DNA of 64,000 nucleotides from Dallia pectoralis (lineage: Eukaryota > Chordata > Actinopteri > Esociformes > Umbridae), in the NCBI GenBank assembly GCA_029465975.1, contig CM055730.1, positions 9,438,300-9,502,299 on the forward strand, in the 5' to 3' direction. Both the position numbers and the translations under genes were made by a program. Shown here one piece after another: positions 51,427 to 63,119 of the stretch. Below the pieces are notes generated by a model. That model was not told where the DNA came from, made no database searches, and saw only the letters and a list, made by a program, of their open reading frames with translations. Within the stretch, counting starts at the first letter, position 1, and each line of letters begins with the position of its first letter.

Positions 51427-52760
51427 ATAGGGGTTGGGCAACAAGAATGATTCCCTTCTATTGGTGACAGGACTGTAACCAAGGCCACCATGTGATTAAC
51501 AGATTGGACAGTCTGAGTGGGCTAATGTTGACAATTCAGTGACAACCTAAGCCTAAGTCTGTGAGTCGTGTGTGTGTGAGGATAGTGCATAAGGAATGAC
51601 ATTAGGTGAAATTTGTACAACCAGTTCAGACAGGAAAAGCAGTGTGGTCATTGGTCAGCAACCTACAAAAACAACAACAGACGTCAGTGATTGCTCCAAT
51701 TACAAAAACAATTTAATTTTAAGGTTATTCACTCAGATCTGATGTGCTGGTCTTACAAGCATCTGGGTCCAAACCTGAAAATTTGTGTTATCTTTTTGTG
51801 GTGACATCAGTCATGTGTTACTTACACTGCCTGTGGGGACAGCTGATACTGGTATTATGGCTTGATCTTGTTATTAGTGGCCTTGTAAACACGATCAAGT
51901 GACGGCAGTGAGTTACCCCAGAGAAGACTTGTATACATATTGTTGAGCATGTCTCCGATAAATAGTCATACTAATACGTGCTGCTATGTGTTACTGAAAT
52001 CTCTAAATAACCCGTCTCCCTGCTCGGTATGACAGCACCCACAGAACCATGCCATTACTTCACACTTTATTAATGCCTAGCTGTGCTGTGGCTTAGCCGT
52101 CCAGGCTGGCGCCATGCTTGACCTTTAAATAACACCATTTGGTGCCATGGCTTCAGCAAGGTCTCCGTGGGTCCCCGTCAGAATTAGTCCGTCCCCCAAG
52201 AGGGTTGACGTGCCTTAAAAACCATCCAGGGGCATCGGTGAACACTGTCACATTCAATTCGCTCAGGATTTACGACATTTCTTGGGGTTACGGTCATCTT
52301 CTGAGGATATTAAAGCATTTCTTAAGCGTCCTCCAGTTGAGGAGCAGTCTAGAAGGTTTGTGGCTTGATAGGGAACGAGGATGGCAGATGGGTGTGTAAC
52401 GAAGACTCGGTCTCTGAGAGTGTTGTATTTAATCATAGCGTGTATAATTTTATGTCTCTTATAAAACATTACTCTAACAATAACCGCTCAGCTTTATCAC
52501 AAAATAAATTGTCTACTTAAAACGGTCACGCCTTCAGAAAGGGGTCAAAGGTCACAGCAGCAGAAGTGTTCAAACCAAGAACGGTTTTATAGAAAGAACA
52601 GAGAGACAAGACCTTGGACAGAAACGTCACATATAACAGCAACTGACAAACTTAAACTGGGACATAATGAAGGGCAGACAAGATACAGCTGAAGACTAAA
52701 CGATGCAGCGGTGAAACTAATCAAGAACATAGAAACAGAACAACTAGAACATAAAGACAC
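51427..52760. other. Intergenic DNA, nothing recognised
   Basis: The plus-strand frame at 52139-52399 is of ordinary composition but has no domain I recognise. No supported gene or repeat. Confidence 0.45.
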
Positions 52761-53151
52761 TGTCACAATCCATTGGTGAAGTGGGGTAGGAACCAGACAC
52801 AGGCATTATTCCAGTTGAGGAGTTTTAATAATGAACCAAAACAAACAGCGAGCAAACATTAAAACCAAACACTGATTGAATATAAAGTGTGCTTAAGCAG
52901 CGACTACTAAATACAAACAATCAGCTTTTTGTCAGCCACATAGAACACTCACCGGCATAAAGGACATGACACATAACAAAGAACAGCAACACTGAAGACA
53001 GAGGAGCAAACTTAAATACACATACTAATTAGTAATTAGGGACCTGGTGTGAGTGATAAGGAGACAAATGACAGGAACAGGGGATGTGTTCATTATGGTG
53101 AAAACCGGGAAACACGGGGTGAAAACATAATGTCTTCTGCCAACCGTGACA
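52761..53151. mobile_element. Short TIR element (TGTCA...TGACA), MITE-like
   Basis: It begins TGTCACAA at 52761 and ends CCGTGACA at 53151, about 390 bp apart. The interior ('ggacctggtgtgagtgataagg' region near 53040) and the coding-free structure resemble the elements at 4.8 and 57.7 kb. Terminal repeats are short and imperfect. Confidence 0.45.
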
Positions 53152-54050
53152 CACTGAACATAGAAATGCAACATAGAGAACAGAGAAATCAGCTGAGACC
53201 AAGATATCTATCAAAGCTGAGTCCTGTATTAAAACAATAAAAATGCATAGCAAATGAAAACAAGAAATGTATTATGAAAAACAATCACAATTTACAATAA
53301 AAATATATTTATAAGATAATTAAATTCGAGGCACTAAAAAGTTCAACTTAAGATCACCATAAATGGCAAAATATTCACAAGCTTTTACACAGTTTTGAAT
53401 TAGCCCGAGGTATCTCCAGCACTTTCCAGTTTTAAGAGGGTGTTTGGTAACTGTTTTCCTTCCAATTAATCTCCTCGGTTAGATAGTCAGGACGATTTTG
53501 CATAACTGCCTTATATTAAAAAAATCAACCAATGTCTGGCCTGCTAGAGGTCAGGCACACTCCTAGCCAAAGTATATAAAAGATGCACATAAAAATATGT
53601 GCCAGTAATAAAACATAAGGCAGAATGACAGACGGAATACACATTGTAATACAGAAGCTAACGCATGCATGCACAGCACATTAACTTAATCTAGCAGCAA
53701 CATAAAAGTTGCAAATTTAGTTTTTTTCAACGCTGATAAACATAATTTGTTCCAACAAAACAGATACATTTGAATCCTTAGCTACTTCAGCAACTCAATA
53801 ATGTAAAAGACAGATTTCTCATGTAACCATATCCCAAAATATTTGTGGGAAGCAACATTTTTAGGGTTATCTTTTTTTGTTGATCTAAAACTAGGTTCCC
53901 TAGTTTCCCTCCAGGTCCACTCTCACAATCACTAAACACAAACACACCAGCACATTTTTTCACTCTTGTACAGAGTGACTCTAGGCACGTAATCTACGTG
54001 AAAATATAACAGATGGGAGAGACAAGTATCTGGATGGGTACCTGTGCTGT
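53152..54050. other. AT-rich intergenic DNA, nothing recognised
   Basis: No gene, RNA gene or known repeat visible. Confidence 0.5.
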
Positions 54051-54270
54051 TCACTCAAAAAAAAGAAAACAGTTCAGTCTTGTCAAGGTTAAGCGTTGTG
54101 TTAGAATGGGGAAGGAGCAATAGGGAGTTTTATCTGGATAGCGGTGATAGGAAAGACCTTGTGAGGATATGAAAGAACCAAGCTACTTGGTGTACAGAGA
54201 GAAATGGAGAGGACCTAGAACAGTTCCTTGGAGAACACCTGTAGAAAAAGGCCAATTATATTTGATTTGA
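54051..54270. mobile_element. Possible antisense LINE remnant
   Basis: The strings 'cagtcttgtcaaggttaag' and 'gtacagagagaaatggagag' followed by 'cagttccttggagaacacct' resemble the antisense strand of interspersed fish LINE repeats. No reading frame survives. The call is from general pattern memory only. Confidence 0.28.
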
Positions 54271-55289
54271 AGTTTGTGTTGGCAAAGTTGTTTAAAAAAT
54301 TTAAATGATAGTATAGAGTATAAATAATTCATTATCAACAGAGATTATTCATGCTGTTGTCTTCTAATCAAAAACAAATATGTCACTCAAATTAAAGAGA
54401 GATAACAAATAAAATCAATAACAAACAATAGAAAAAATAAGAAGCTGAACAAATGGGTTCTGGAAAGTGAACCACTAGGTACCTGCTAAGGTTGACTTGG
54501 AACTAATTAATATTACCCATCAAAAACATGAGTGCCCACCTCAGAAAAAGGGGAAAACACTAAAAAGAATAACTGAGGTTAGGAAGTTATTTGCAAACTT
54601 AAACGCATCAGGAACTAGATGTTTTATTTTACTTGTAATTTCTTGACTACTGAAGTATTGTGTCGGTAGCTGTTAAATAACCACTGGGCTTGCGTAGGTG
54701 AAATACAGCGTGGCTAATTATGGAACAGCACATATGAAACCCAGTGGGTTAAATTATCCACTCTTCAGCAAATGCCTTTAAGTAATTAAGTAAATAATAA
54801 ATAAAGGTCCTTTGACATATCTGGGTAGTGTAAAATTAAGGAATGAATGTATTGCCATTTTCTATGGGTGTGCGTTTTCACAAACATCCGTATCCCAAAT
54901 GTGCCTTTCCCTTTGGGCTAAATTGGGAAATTAAAGATGGAGGTCCCCAAACCTGATTAAATTCCAGCGGTTTGTAGGACTTGGTTGAGTTACGGTACAG
55001 TATGGGGTGTTGGGTAGCAGCAAGCCCGGGATTTGAAAAGTAGGGAAATTAGAAAGAGGGAGGAGGGGTGGTGGAAAACAAAAAGAGAAGAAGCAGCAGG
55101 AAGTCCGATGAGTAGGATAGTGGAGTAAAGAGAACATTATAAAGAGCGTGATAGAGGGAGGGACTGAGAGAGAAGCATCGAGATATAAGGGAGCAGAGTT
55201 CAACTGGAACAGCTGGTGCTAATGTCCATGTGGTATTATAGTGGGTGGAGAGCAAGAGATAAACACAGGGATAGAGACAGAAAGCATCA

Positions 55290-55293
<4 letters not shown>
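54271..55293. other. Intergenic DNA, nothing recognised
   Basis: AT-rich. The minus-strand proline/serine-rich frames at 54931-55203 and 55049-55378 follow purine-rich plus-strand sequence near the GA tract. Confidence 0.5.

Positions 55294-55345
<52 letters not shown>
55294..55345. repeat. (GA)n microsatellite
   Basis: About 26 AG units. Confidence 0.97.
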
Positions 55346-55347
<2 letters not shown>

Positions 55348-55639
55348 AGAAACCAATAGGAGAGAGAATAAAGGTCAAATGGGGTGAAATGAGGGAAAGG
55401 GGTTAACAGAAACAGTAGATTGATCCAGGTAGCAGCTGGATGTTGATCAGTCAATCAGCAATGTGCAGAGAGTGTGGCGTGTCATCAGTGTAATATAAAC
55501 AGCATCACACTGAATAATATATCAAAAGCACCACCCCCTTTCCCTCCCATACTCCTCCTCACCTCTCTCCTGCCTCCCTTCAGTGCTACATTCCCTCCTC
55601 ATCTTCCTCCTACTCCTGGTCCTTTCTTTTCCTCCCTTA

Positions 55640-56262
55640 CTCACCCTATCTAGTATCCTCCTCTCCTCTCTCCTCTCTCTCCTCTCCTCTCCTCTCACCT
55701 ACCCTCTCTCCTCACCTCTTCCTCAACTGTCCTCACCTCTTCCTCAACTCTCCTCACCTCTCCTCTCTCCTCACATCTTTCCTACCCTCTCTCCTCTCCT
55801 CTCACCTACCCTCTCTCCTCACCTCTTCCTCAACTCTCCTCACCTCTCTACTCTCCTCTCTCCTCACCTCTCTCCTACACTCTCTCCTCTCACCTACCCT
55901 CTCTCCTCACCTCTCCTCTCTCCTCTCCTCTCTCCTATCCTCTCTCCTCACCTCTCTCCTCTCTCCTCTCCTCTCCTCTCTCCTCACCTCTCTCCTCTCC
56001 TCTCTCCTCTCCTCTCTCCTAACCTCTCTCCTCTCCTCACCTCTCTCCTCTCTCCTCACCTCTCTCCTCCCCTCTCTCCTCTCCTCTCTCCTAACCTCTC
56101 TCCTCACCTCTCTCCTCACCTCTCTCCTCTCCTCACCTCTCTCTCTCTCCTCTCCTCACCCTCACCTCTCCTCACCTCACCTCTCTCCTCTCCTCTCCTC
56201 TCTCCTCACCTCTCTCCTCTCCTCTCTCCTCTCCTCTCTCCTAACCTCTCTCCTCCCCTTCC
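55640..56262. repeat. Polypyrimidine repeat (ctctcctctcctcacct)
   Basis: About 620 bp of CTCTCCTCT, CTCCTCACCT and CTACCCTCTCT motifs with no fixed long period. The plus strand is almost free of G. Leucine/serine/proline-rich frames on plus and arginine/glutamate-rich frames on minus are artefacts. Confidence 0.95.
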
Positions 56263-57712
56263 TGTCATCACCACCACAGCCCCCTGGAGGCAGGTGAAAA
56301 ACAATCATATGATTGACAGATTAGTGAACGGCCTAGACAGATTTCACTCAAACAAGCAACCATCCTGAATCTCTCTCACTCTCATTTTCTCATATATATA
56401 AAAATATACCCCGCTCTCTCTTGGCATTTCTCCCACTAATTTTTCATTATCTTGGACTACTGTTCAATTCAATTTACAACTAACCTGAAAAAGTTGGAAT
56501 TTCCATAATTAAAAACAATTCTAAGTGAATTGCGTTTTATTTGGAGAGAGATGATTGTGTCTCTGTAAATTAAGCTTATTAACTACAGAAAATGAATAAT
56601 AGTTTAGCATTCTGTGTACTCCCATCAAAAATATATATTATGTATCAATAATAATTTATTGGACACAGTAAGTGGATTCAGCAGAACATTAATGTATTTC
56701 CTGTAATAATTACATGCTCGTACAAAACAAGTGCTTTCCCACTACTGTTGAACAATTTGTCCGGGATTAATGTTCATCCGTAGATAACGCACACGGTTAT
56801 ACCACAGTCCCGAACAACAAAAACAAAACACAGATCTACTAGTAGAAATAACTTCTTGAACCAACAAAGTTGTTCACCATGCCCCTGTGGCGTTCTGAGC
56901 CCAATTACACGCTAACCAAAGAACGAATGCTCTTTCAGTGCGTTTGCCCAGCGGAGATGCACCTGGCGATTGTGCACTAATGAGGTTCTTTTTCATAAAA
57001 CAATTTAGCAACATCAGTCATGCTAACAATGACCCATCCAAGTAGAACCTGTCCCGATGCCATAAACTGCAGCAAATATAACGCTTAGCCAGAGAATTAC
57101 CATAAGGACCACTAACCCACTCAGCTCTGTCTGAAACTCTCTATTGAATTCTCCGGTTCAAAAATGTATGCTTTAAAATAAGCACGAAAAAGCGTTCAAA
57201 ATCTTACGTCGACCTCAGGCATAATGCGAGTTAAAGTTAAATCTGTTGAGAATAAAAACAAACAAAACAGAGAAGGTTCAACAAAAGCTGTCTTTGGACA
57301 GGACCAAAGCAGGAAGCACCACCCCTTCAGACTGGTAATCATTAAGGTTATGAACATTTTCTATAAAACATCTAAAAAAAGCAGCGACTGCACCCAAAAA
57401 AACTTCAGCAACAAAACATCTGTACCATATTATTCAAATCTTGCTTGCCATCCAATGCGCGTTCAGACTCGCTAGAATGTCTTGTAAGCGCCAAAGCCCA
57501 TCCCTGCACTCCTTCCGGGCAATTACGTGTAAAACAAATCTCACTGACCTAGAAATCCCTCGAAAATGACACAACCACTAACAGTCCCCCAGAGGGAAAT
57601 GCTCCTTGAAATCTACTTATCTGAAGTCAGAATCAGGCCCAGAGTGCATACTGGGTATTTATGATGGCTCAAGGACAGCTCATTGTTGGAACAGCACAGT
57701 GTTTAAAGTGTT
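56263..57712. other. Intergenic DNA, nothing recognised
   Basis: AT-rich, with no supported gene or repeat. The frame at 57224-57475 is lysine/asparagine-rich and domain-free. Confidence 0.5.
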
Positions 57713-57959
57713 TGTCACGAATGGGTAGACGGACACAAGCGCAGGGCGAACGAAGGACGTTTATTGAACACTAAACTAAACACTAAACACCGCACAAAGA
57801 CCGACGACACACACTGGGAGAGGAGGAACTTAAATAGGACGGTGATTAGGAAGACAGGTGAGGGCAATGAAACATTGAAACAAGAGTCCGTGCGCCAAAC
57901 GAGGGAGAGAGGACGTTGGATTTCACGGCACGGCCATCCTGGCATGCCGAAGCGTGACA
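57713..57959. mobile_element. Short TIR element (TGTCACG...CGTGACA), MITE-like
   Basis: A 247-bp noncoding element begins TGTCACG at 57713 and ends CGTGACA at 57959. The A-rich interior holds repeated 'aactaaacactaaacac'. Structure and termini match a common class of fish nonautonomous elements, and it resembles the 52.8-kb copy. Frames on either strand (57715-57984 minus, 57764-58003 plus) read through it and are not genes. Confidence 0.6.
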
Positions 57960-58154
57960 GTGATATTGTACACATCATATTCAAAGATGGAGTTACTGAT
58001 TGACATGCACAAGGGAGATCTCCATTTAAACATCAAAGACAACCCAGTGGAATATGTGTGTCTGTGGGGGGGTTGGAGTTGCAGTTGAGGGTGAGAGTGT
58101 TTATGATCTATACTCTCACATTGTTGGCTTTCTCTCCTGGTAGTAGTTGTAGTT

Positions 58155-58400
58155 GTAAACCGAATCCGAATCAGAAAAGTGTTTAATCGCCATGAATGTG
58201 AGTACAGACAAGGAATTTACTTTGGCAGGAAGGTGCTTACATACAACATAAGAATAGAGCAATATAAATTATACTAAGTGGCTAAGGGGGTATAGGGATA
58301 GTAATATAAAAAATACTAAACAAAATACAGATAATTAACATGCAAATATTGTAGTGCAAAATCAGGCAATGTGCAAATGGAATGGGTCAGAGTTCAAGGC
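58155..58400. mobile_element. LINE 3'-UTR-like interspersed repeat fragment
   Basis: The sequence 'cgaatccgaatcagaaaag' followed by 'acaaggaatttactttggca' and 'aggtgcttacatacaacat' resembles a widespread fish repeat associated with LINE 3' ends (typically 'gaatcagaatcag...acaaggaatttgact'). No coding part is visible. Confidence 0.42.
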
Positions 58401-59716
58401 TTGTGTGCATCCCTGGCACCGCTTGTAGTTAGCTAAGTAGCTGTGTTGGTTAGCCATTAGCCATAAAGTCAACATACACGCATACAAAACAATTTAGACT
58501 CCGAATGTAAGATCTGACAACAGCTAGTCCCTTAGTAGTCACACAAGTATGGGTTTGTGTGCATTTGGTCTTTTTTTGGTTCAAGCCATTGCAGACAAGC
58601 CCCTACATGAAGGAATTGGCCTACATGGCCACAAAAGAAAAATATGAAAAGGATATGAATATGAAAACGATAACCTATTTAGGAATTCAAATGAGTTTTT
58701 GGAATGATGCTAGAGTTTTTAGTTTGAAGTTCTAAGTACCAACACATAAAATGGGGACAGTTTTCAAATCCGATTTACTGTTTATATTAGCTCTCCTAGC
58801 TGTGATGTTTTGGAACTTATTACAGTGGTGTGTGTGTACACTAATTAGTATGAGAGGCTGAACTGAGAACTGTTCAGGAACTTCGTTAGCCATTAAACTT
58901 TGTTTACAATCTCCAGTTACATTAATCCATTCGCAGCCCCCTCCACCAAAATTAAAGGAATTTGGAATATGTTTTACATCAGTCAGGCATCGCATCATTC
59001 ACAGTCTTTCATTCTAATGACAAACCACCAATAAACATCAAAAGACTACTATTTTAACTCATGCAGTTACGCATTTTGAAGTATTACTTCAACACAGATG
59101 AGAATATCTCGAACCTTTTTTTTTAAAAAACAGCATCCAAACTCTTTCTCCCTTTGACTCGACTTTTAACTGCCATGTGACCTATAAAATGATGTATGCT
59201 ATATCACACCAATTAACTCCACCAACGTATATTATTCATGAGCTTAAAGACTCTCCGTGCTGATTGGTGCCCTTGCACAAGTCGACATTTCCCTTGTTTT
59301 AGACTAACGATAGCTATGTGGGGTTTTGTGATCTAATGGCCCCCAGTAATGGCCTGTCAACGATGTTCCTCATATAGAACCATAACACTGACCGATTACA
59401 ATTCTTAGGATCCATTTATATTCTCCTTTTAAATGTTAAGGTTTAGCAGTGTTGGGTGGTTGTGTAAGAGTCATTATAGCATCGTTGAATTATGCAACTT
59501 GTTCAACTTTAACCCTATGCAGCACATGCTCTGGTTCCTGTGCAGTCCAGATGCATTGGAAGAACATCTTGTCTTTTAGATTTTGAGTGCACCATCCTCT
59601 CTTTGTAGCATTGACCAATGACCATAGGGTTTGGTCAAATGAGTTGTATGGCACAGGTAAAGCAATCAAAAATCGTTTGCTTAAACTGACCCATGGCAGC
59701 CAAATGAAACTCATCC
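58401..59716. other. Intergenic DNA, nothing recognised
   Basis: No supported gene. The minus-strand frames at 58732-58998 and 59490-59774 lack domains; the latter ends inside the palindrome at 59717. Confidence 0.45.
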
Positions 59717-59794
59717 TGAAAAAGTTATAAAAATGATTGGATACTTTTCCACAGATGAGTGGAAAAGTATCCAATCATTTTTATAACTTTTTCA
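59717..59794. repeat. Perfect 78-bp palindrome (36-bp arms, 6-bp spacer)
   Basis: The left arm at 59717-59752 and right arm at 59759-59794 are exact reverse complements over all 36 bases, separated by AGATGA. The arm outer end reads TGAAAAAGTT and the inner end TACTTTTCCAC. Sequence outside the arms does not continue the symmetry. No surrounding transposon was recognised. Confidence 0.97.
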
Positions 59795-60224
59795 AATATC
59801 CTAAAATGTCCCGCTCAACGTTTTAAGCAGACGCATTGGTTCCCCCACACAATAACAAGAACAGTAAATATTTTAAATGTGTTCCCCCGCGATAGTAAAC
59901 TCACTTCTACGCCCAGTTTGGAAAAAGTGCTAGATATACTACTTCTTCTTTAGTCCATTGGAACTAACTCTATTTGCTACACATTTTATCTGTCAAACAA
60001 ACCCATTCTAACAACACCAGGTTTTGCAATTCAAATCTCAGCTGCCAGCTACAACATTTACATTTGAGATTGTATGTCATTGTGTGATATTACTGCGTGA
60101 CAAATCAGGAAAGGAGATAATAACTTTATTAATTCTAAAGACCCTGGGACGGCATACCTCCTACCATAAGTGGAACCTGGACTTCCTGACTGCCGGGGAT
60201 GTCAGCTCCTTTAGTCTCCTCCTT

Positions 60225-61106
60225 AAGTCCTTGTTCTCCCACACACCACTCCAACACCATCAATGCTCACGCCATGGCAGTAACAGGCCTCATTACTGAT
60301 GATGATGACACAGCCTACAGGGAGAAGGTCAAAGACCAGGCAAACTGGTGCCCTGAAAACATTCTGCTCCTTGAATGTCAGCCAAACAACGGAGCAGACC
60401 AGGAGAGCAGGAAAGACAGGGGTGAAAGTGCTTAGAGAGGAGATGGAGAGATACTGCCCACGACACCAATAAACCTGCTCTTGGGAAGCCCGTGATAGTG
60501 AAGCCAAGTTTAGATGAGGGCCAGATTTGATGTTTTGCCATGACATGGATTTCATCCTTACTGTTAACGTCAGTGCCATGGCATAGTGAGGTACCACAAA
60601 GTCAGGAGAGCTGATTAATATCCCTTTACTGAAGTCACCCTTTACTTCCCCAGGGGTTTGGCACCTAATATCTAGACCAGAGGGGAGCGTTCCCACTGAC
60701 CTTACAACATCTCTTCCAGCAGCATCTGGTCTCCCATCCAGGGACCAACCAGGACCGACCCGGCTCAGCTTCAAAGACGAACCAGCCGTCGGCTGCAGGG
60801 TGCTGTGCTGCTGCTTGGTTCTGAAGAAAACCCGTGGCTGCCTCTTCTCCCTCGGGGGTTGATAAGACTTGGCACGGGACATCAGATCCTTAAAAGTTCT
60901 ACAGCAGCACGATTGAGAGATTCTTGACAGGCTGCATCACTGCTTGGTGTGGGAAATTCACTGGACTTCATCGCAAGCCATTTCAGAGGGTGACGCAAAC
61001 AGCCGGGTTCGACACCCGGGCCAAGCTTCATGACATCAATGATTTTACAGCACGTGGTGTGGTGGAGAAAATACCTAAAAGATATTATGTTACTATTCTA
61101 TATACT
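60225..61106. repeat. Direct long repeat, copy 1
   Basis: Aligned with 63120-64000, I find three differences in about 880 bp: C/A near 60538, G/A near 60572, and one C lost in the 'cgacacccgggcc' run near 61017. The similarity starts abruptly at 60225/63120 in the middle of the LINE, not at an element end. Confidence 0.93.
60430..60815 (-). mobile_element. 5S rRNA-derived SINE inserted in the LINE (copy 2)
   Basis: On the minus strand the head (about 60815-60672) contains GAAGCTGAGCCGGGTCGGTC, CCTGG and TGGATGGGAGACC, matching the 3' half of vertebrate 5S rRNA, including the internal control region. The body continues with 'cccctggggaag' and 'aaatctggccctcat', which resemble the body and tail of a common fish 5S-derived SINE. 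LINE coding blocks lie on both sides, so it inserted into an existing LINE. The 219-codon minus-strand frame at 60223-60882 is an artefact of this composite. The exact left edge and target-site duplication are not resolved. Confidence 0.75.
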
Positions 61107-61148
61107 ACCGCATGCCATCCATATTGTGGTGCTGCAATTGTACGCAAG

Positions 61149-61149
<1 letters not shown>

Positions 61150-61183
<34 letters not shown>
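61150..61183. repeat. (CA)n microsatellite
   Basis: About 17 CA units immediately after the LINE fragment. Looser CA-rich sequence occurs at about 61330-61390. Confidence 0.95.
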
Positions 61184-61185
<2 letters not shown>

Positions 61186-61929
61186 CTGTACCTGTGCGCA
61201 CAATTGTTATAGCCACAAGGCATCTGCTAGTGTTGTATCTCAGACTGACCTTGAGTCTGTCAGAGGCTGACTGTTTAGTCTCTAGCAAAGCTAGCTGGAA
61301 CCAGTCACCAGTCACAGAACCGGTCAGTCACAAACACACGCTCACACACGCTCGCACACGCTCACAAACACGCACAATTACACACACAGTAATGTTAGGA
61401 CGTAGGCAGCCAAACAAGATGGTAGTCACAAAAGCATGAACTGCCTTTATCCCTGCATGCATACACCCTGAGGACAACATGAGAAGAGTTAAGCAACGCT
61501 ATGTTTGTGTCTTTGTTTTATTATACTGTTGGATGAAAAGTTTGGATTTTCTACTTAAAAATAAATTCTCACTTGATTTCCCCTTCATAAAAAAGGTTAA
61601 TTAAACATACTGTATAATTTGCACAATAACACCCATTTCCTGTTCATATGTGACTATTATCCTGTTGTATCAAATAGGCGCAGATTACAATGGATAGTCT
61701 GTTTCGCTAACCAACACACTTCTATTGTTACAGGGAGATGCCACAGCAACTTATAGAGATAACTGATGGCACACACGATCTGTACATGCTCACAGACATC
61801 CAGTTTCTGTTTTTAGCTATTCCTGACACCTGCATGCTTCTGGGTCGAGTTATACGGTTAATAGCCATGTCTGAACCAGATGGTTTCATGCTATTGTCAG
61901 TTACCGTCCTCCACCATTGGTTCAGACAA
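61184..61929. other. Spacer, nothing recognised
   Basis: No gene or known repeat. The short frame at 61738-61950 has no recognisable domain. Confidence 0.45.
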
Positions 61930-62634
61930 TTCTATTTAGACAGAGGCTAGGGCTATTTAGACAGAGGCTAAGGCTATTTAGACAGAGGCTAAGGCTATTT
62001 AGACAGAGGCTAAGGCTATTTAGACAGAGGCTAAGGCTATTTAGACAGAGGCTAAGGCTAAGGCTATTTAGACAGAGGCTAGGGCTAAGGCTATTTAGAC
62101 AGAGGCTAGGGCTATTTAGACAGAGGCTAAGGCTATTTAGACAGAGGCTAAGGCTATTTAGACAGAGGCTAAGGCTATTTAGACAGAGGCTAAGGCTAAG
62201 GCTATTTAGACAGAGGCTAAGGCTATTTAGACAGAGGCTAGGGCTATTTAGACAGAGGCTAAGGCTATTTAGACAGAGGCTAAGGCTATTTAGACAGAGG
62301 CTAAGGCTATTTAGACAAGGGCTAAGGTTAAGGCTATTTAGACAAGGGCTAAGGCTAAGGCTATTTAGACAGCGGCTAAGGCTATTTAGACAGAGGCTAA
62401 GGCTATTTAGACAGAGGCTAGGGCTATTTAGACAGAGGCTAAGGCTATTTAGACAGAGGCTAAGGCTATTTAGACAGAGGCTAGGGCTATTTAGACAGAG
62501 GCTAAGGCTATTTAGACAAGGGCTAAGGTTAAGGCTATTTAGACAGAGGCTAAGGCTATTTAGACAGAGGCTAGGGCTATTTAGACAGAGGCTAAGGCTA
62601 TTTAGACAAGGGCTAAGGTTAAGGCTATTTAGAC
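61930..62634. repeat. 21-bp minisatellite (ctatttagacagaggctaagg), about 32 copies
   Basis: The 21-bp unit contains CTATTTAGACAGAGGCTAAG. Occasional 6-bp insertions of 'aaggct', plus 'caagggctaaggtt' variants, keep the length divisible by three. One frame therefore stays open for 254 codons with a seven-residue repeat (LFRQRLR). There is no ATG start in context (the frame opens at TTG) and it ends just past the array. This is a length coincidence, not a supported gene. Confidence 0.95.
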
Positions 62635-63119
62635 AGATTTCAGACAGGTACAGACAGATTGTTTATGTTGATAATGTTTGAAGACAGCACTATTGATAGC
62701 ATGAAAAAGTCACTTGCCACAACTGGAATAAAGTTTAAAAAGACCTGACTCTTTAGTACCATCAATTACTTAAAGAGCTTTTCCAAATTGTTACGTGTCC
62801 AATTACATGCTGAACAAAGCCTTTCAGCACACCCATTCAATATACAGACGTTATGCTTATCAAATGCGACAATAATTCAATCAGACAACATTTGGACGTC
62901 ACTGCTCCCGTAAAAGCTTTCTCCCAAAGTATTATTCCGTCGATCTGAGGCTGGGGATTTGTCAGGTAAGTGGATTAGAGTTTCAGTCCCCTATATAGAG
63001 AAATGTTTTATAATAAATCAAGGGCTCATTTAATAATCAAAGATAATGTCTAGCTACATCGACCACCTGTTTTGAAAATTAATTATTTCTTAATTTTAAA
63101 TCATCTTGCTGATCACAAA
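62635..63119. other. Spacer before duplicate copy 2
   Basis: AT-rich DNA with no recognised feature, ending abruptly at the duplication junction at 63119/63120. Confidence 0.5.

Larger units (their letters stand above)
60100..61110 (+). mobile_element. Degenerate LINE ORF2 (RT to C-terminus) split by a SINE
   Basis: Plus-strand pieces follow the order of a fish L2/CR1-type LINE. First is 'LLKSLFSHTPLQHHQ', corresponding to SPLLYSLFTH... upstream of the catalytic ADD. Then VTGLITDDDDTAYREKVKDQ at about 60283-60342 (family pattern VVGLITDxDETAYREEVxDL). After the inserted SINE, KKTRGCLFSLGG and HQILK appear in shifted frames. Finally LTGCITAWCGKFTGL and QRVTQTAGFDTRAKLHDIND lie at about 60924-61050 (family pattern LTGCITAWYGN...RVVRTAQYITGAKLPAIQD). 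Several frameshifts and stops make it inactive. Confidence 0.8.

Noticed and set aside
60672..60815. A 5S rRNA gene
   Set aside because: Only the 3' half of 5S is recognisable, with substitutions, and it is fused to a SINE body. It is a retrotransposon head and not an rRNA gene.
60223..60882. 219-codon minus-strand frame and its 232-codon twin at 63079-63777 as a conserved duplicated gene
   Set aside because: The frame is antisense to LINE pieces and runs through a 5S-derived SINE. Its duplication is explained by the segmental repeat.
61917..62681. 254-codon LFRQRLR heptad frame as a coiled-coil protein
   Set aside because: It opens at TTG and is entirely the 21-bp repeat. Frame retention is explained by 21- and 6-bp slippage units.
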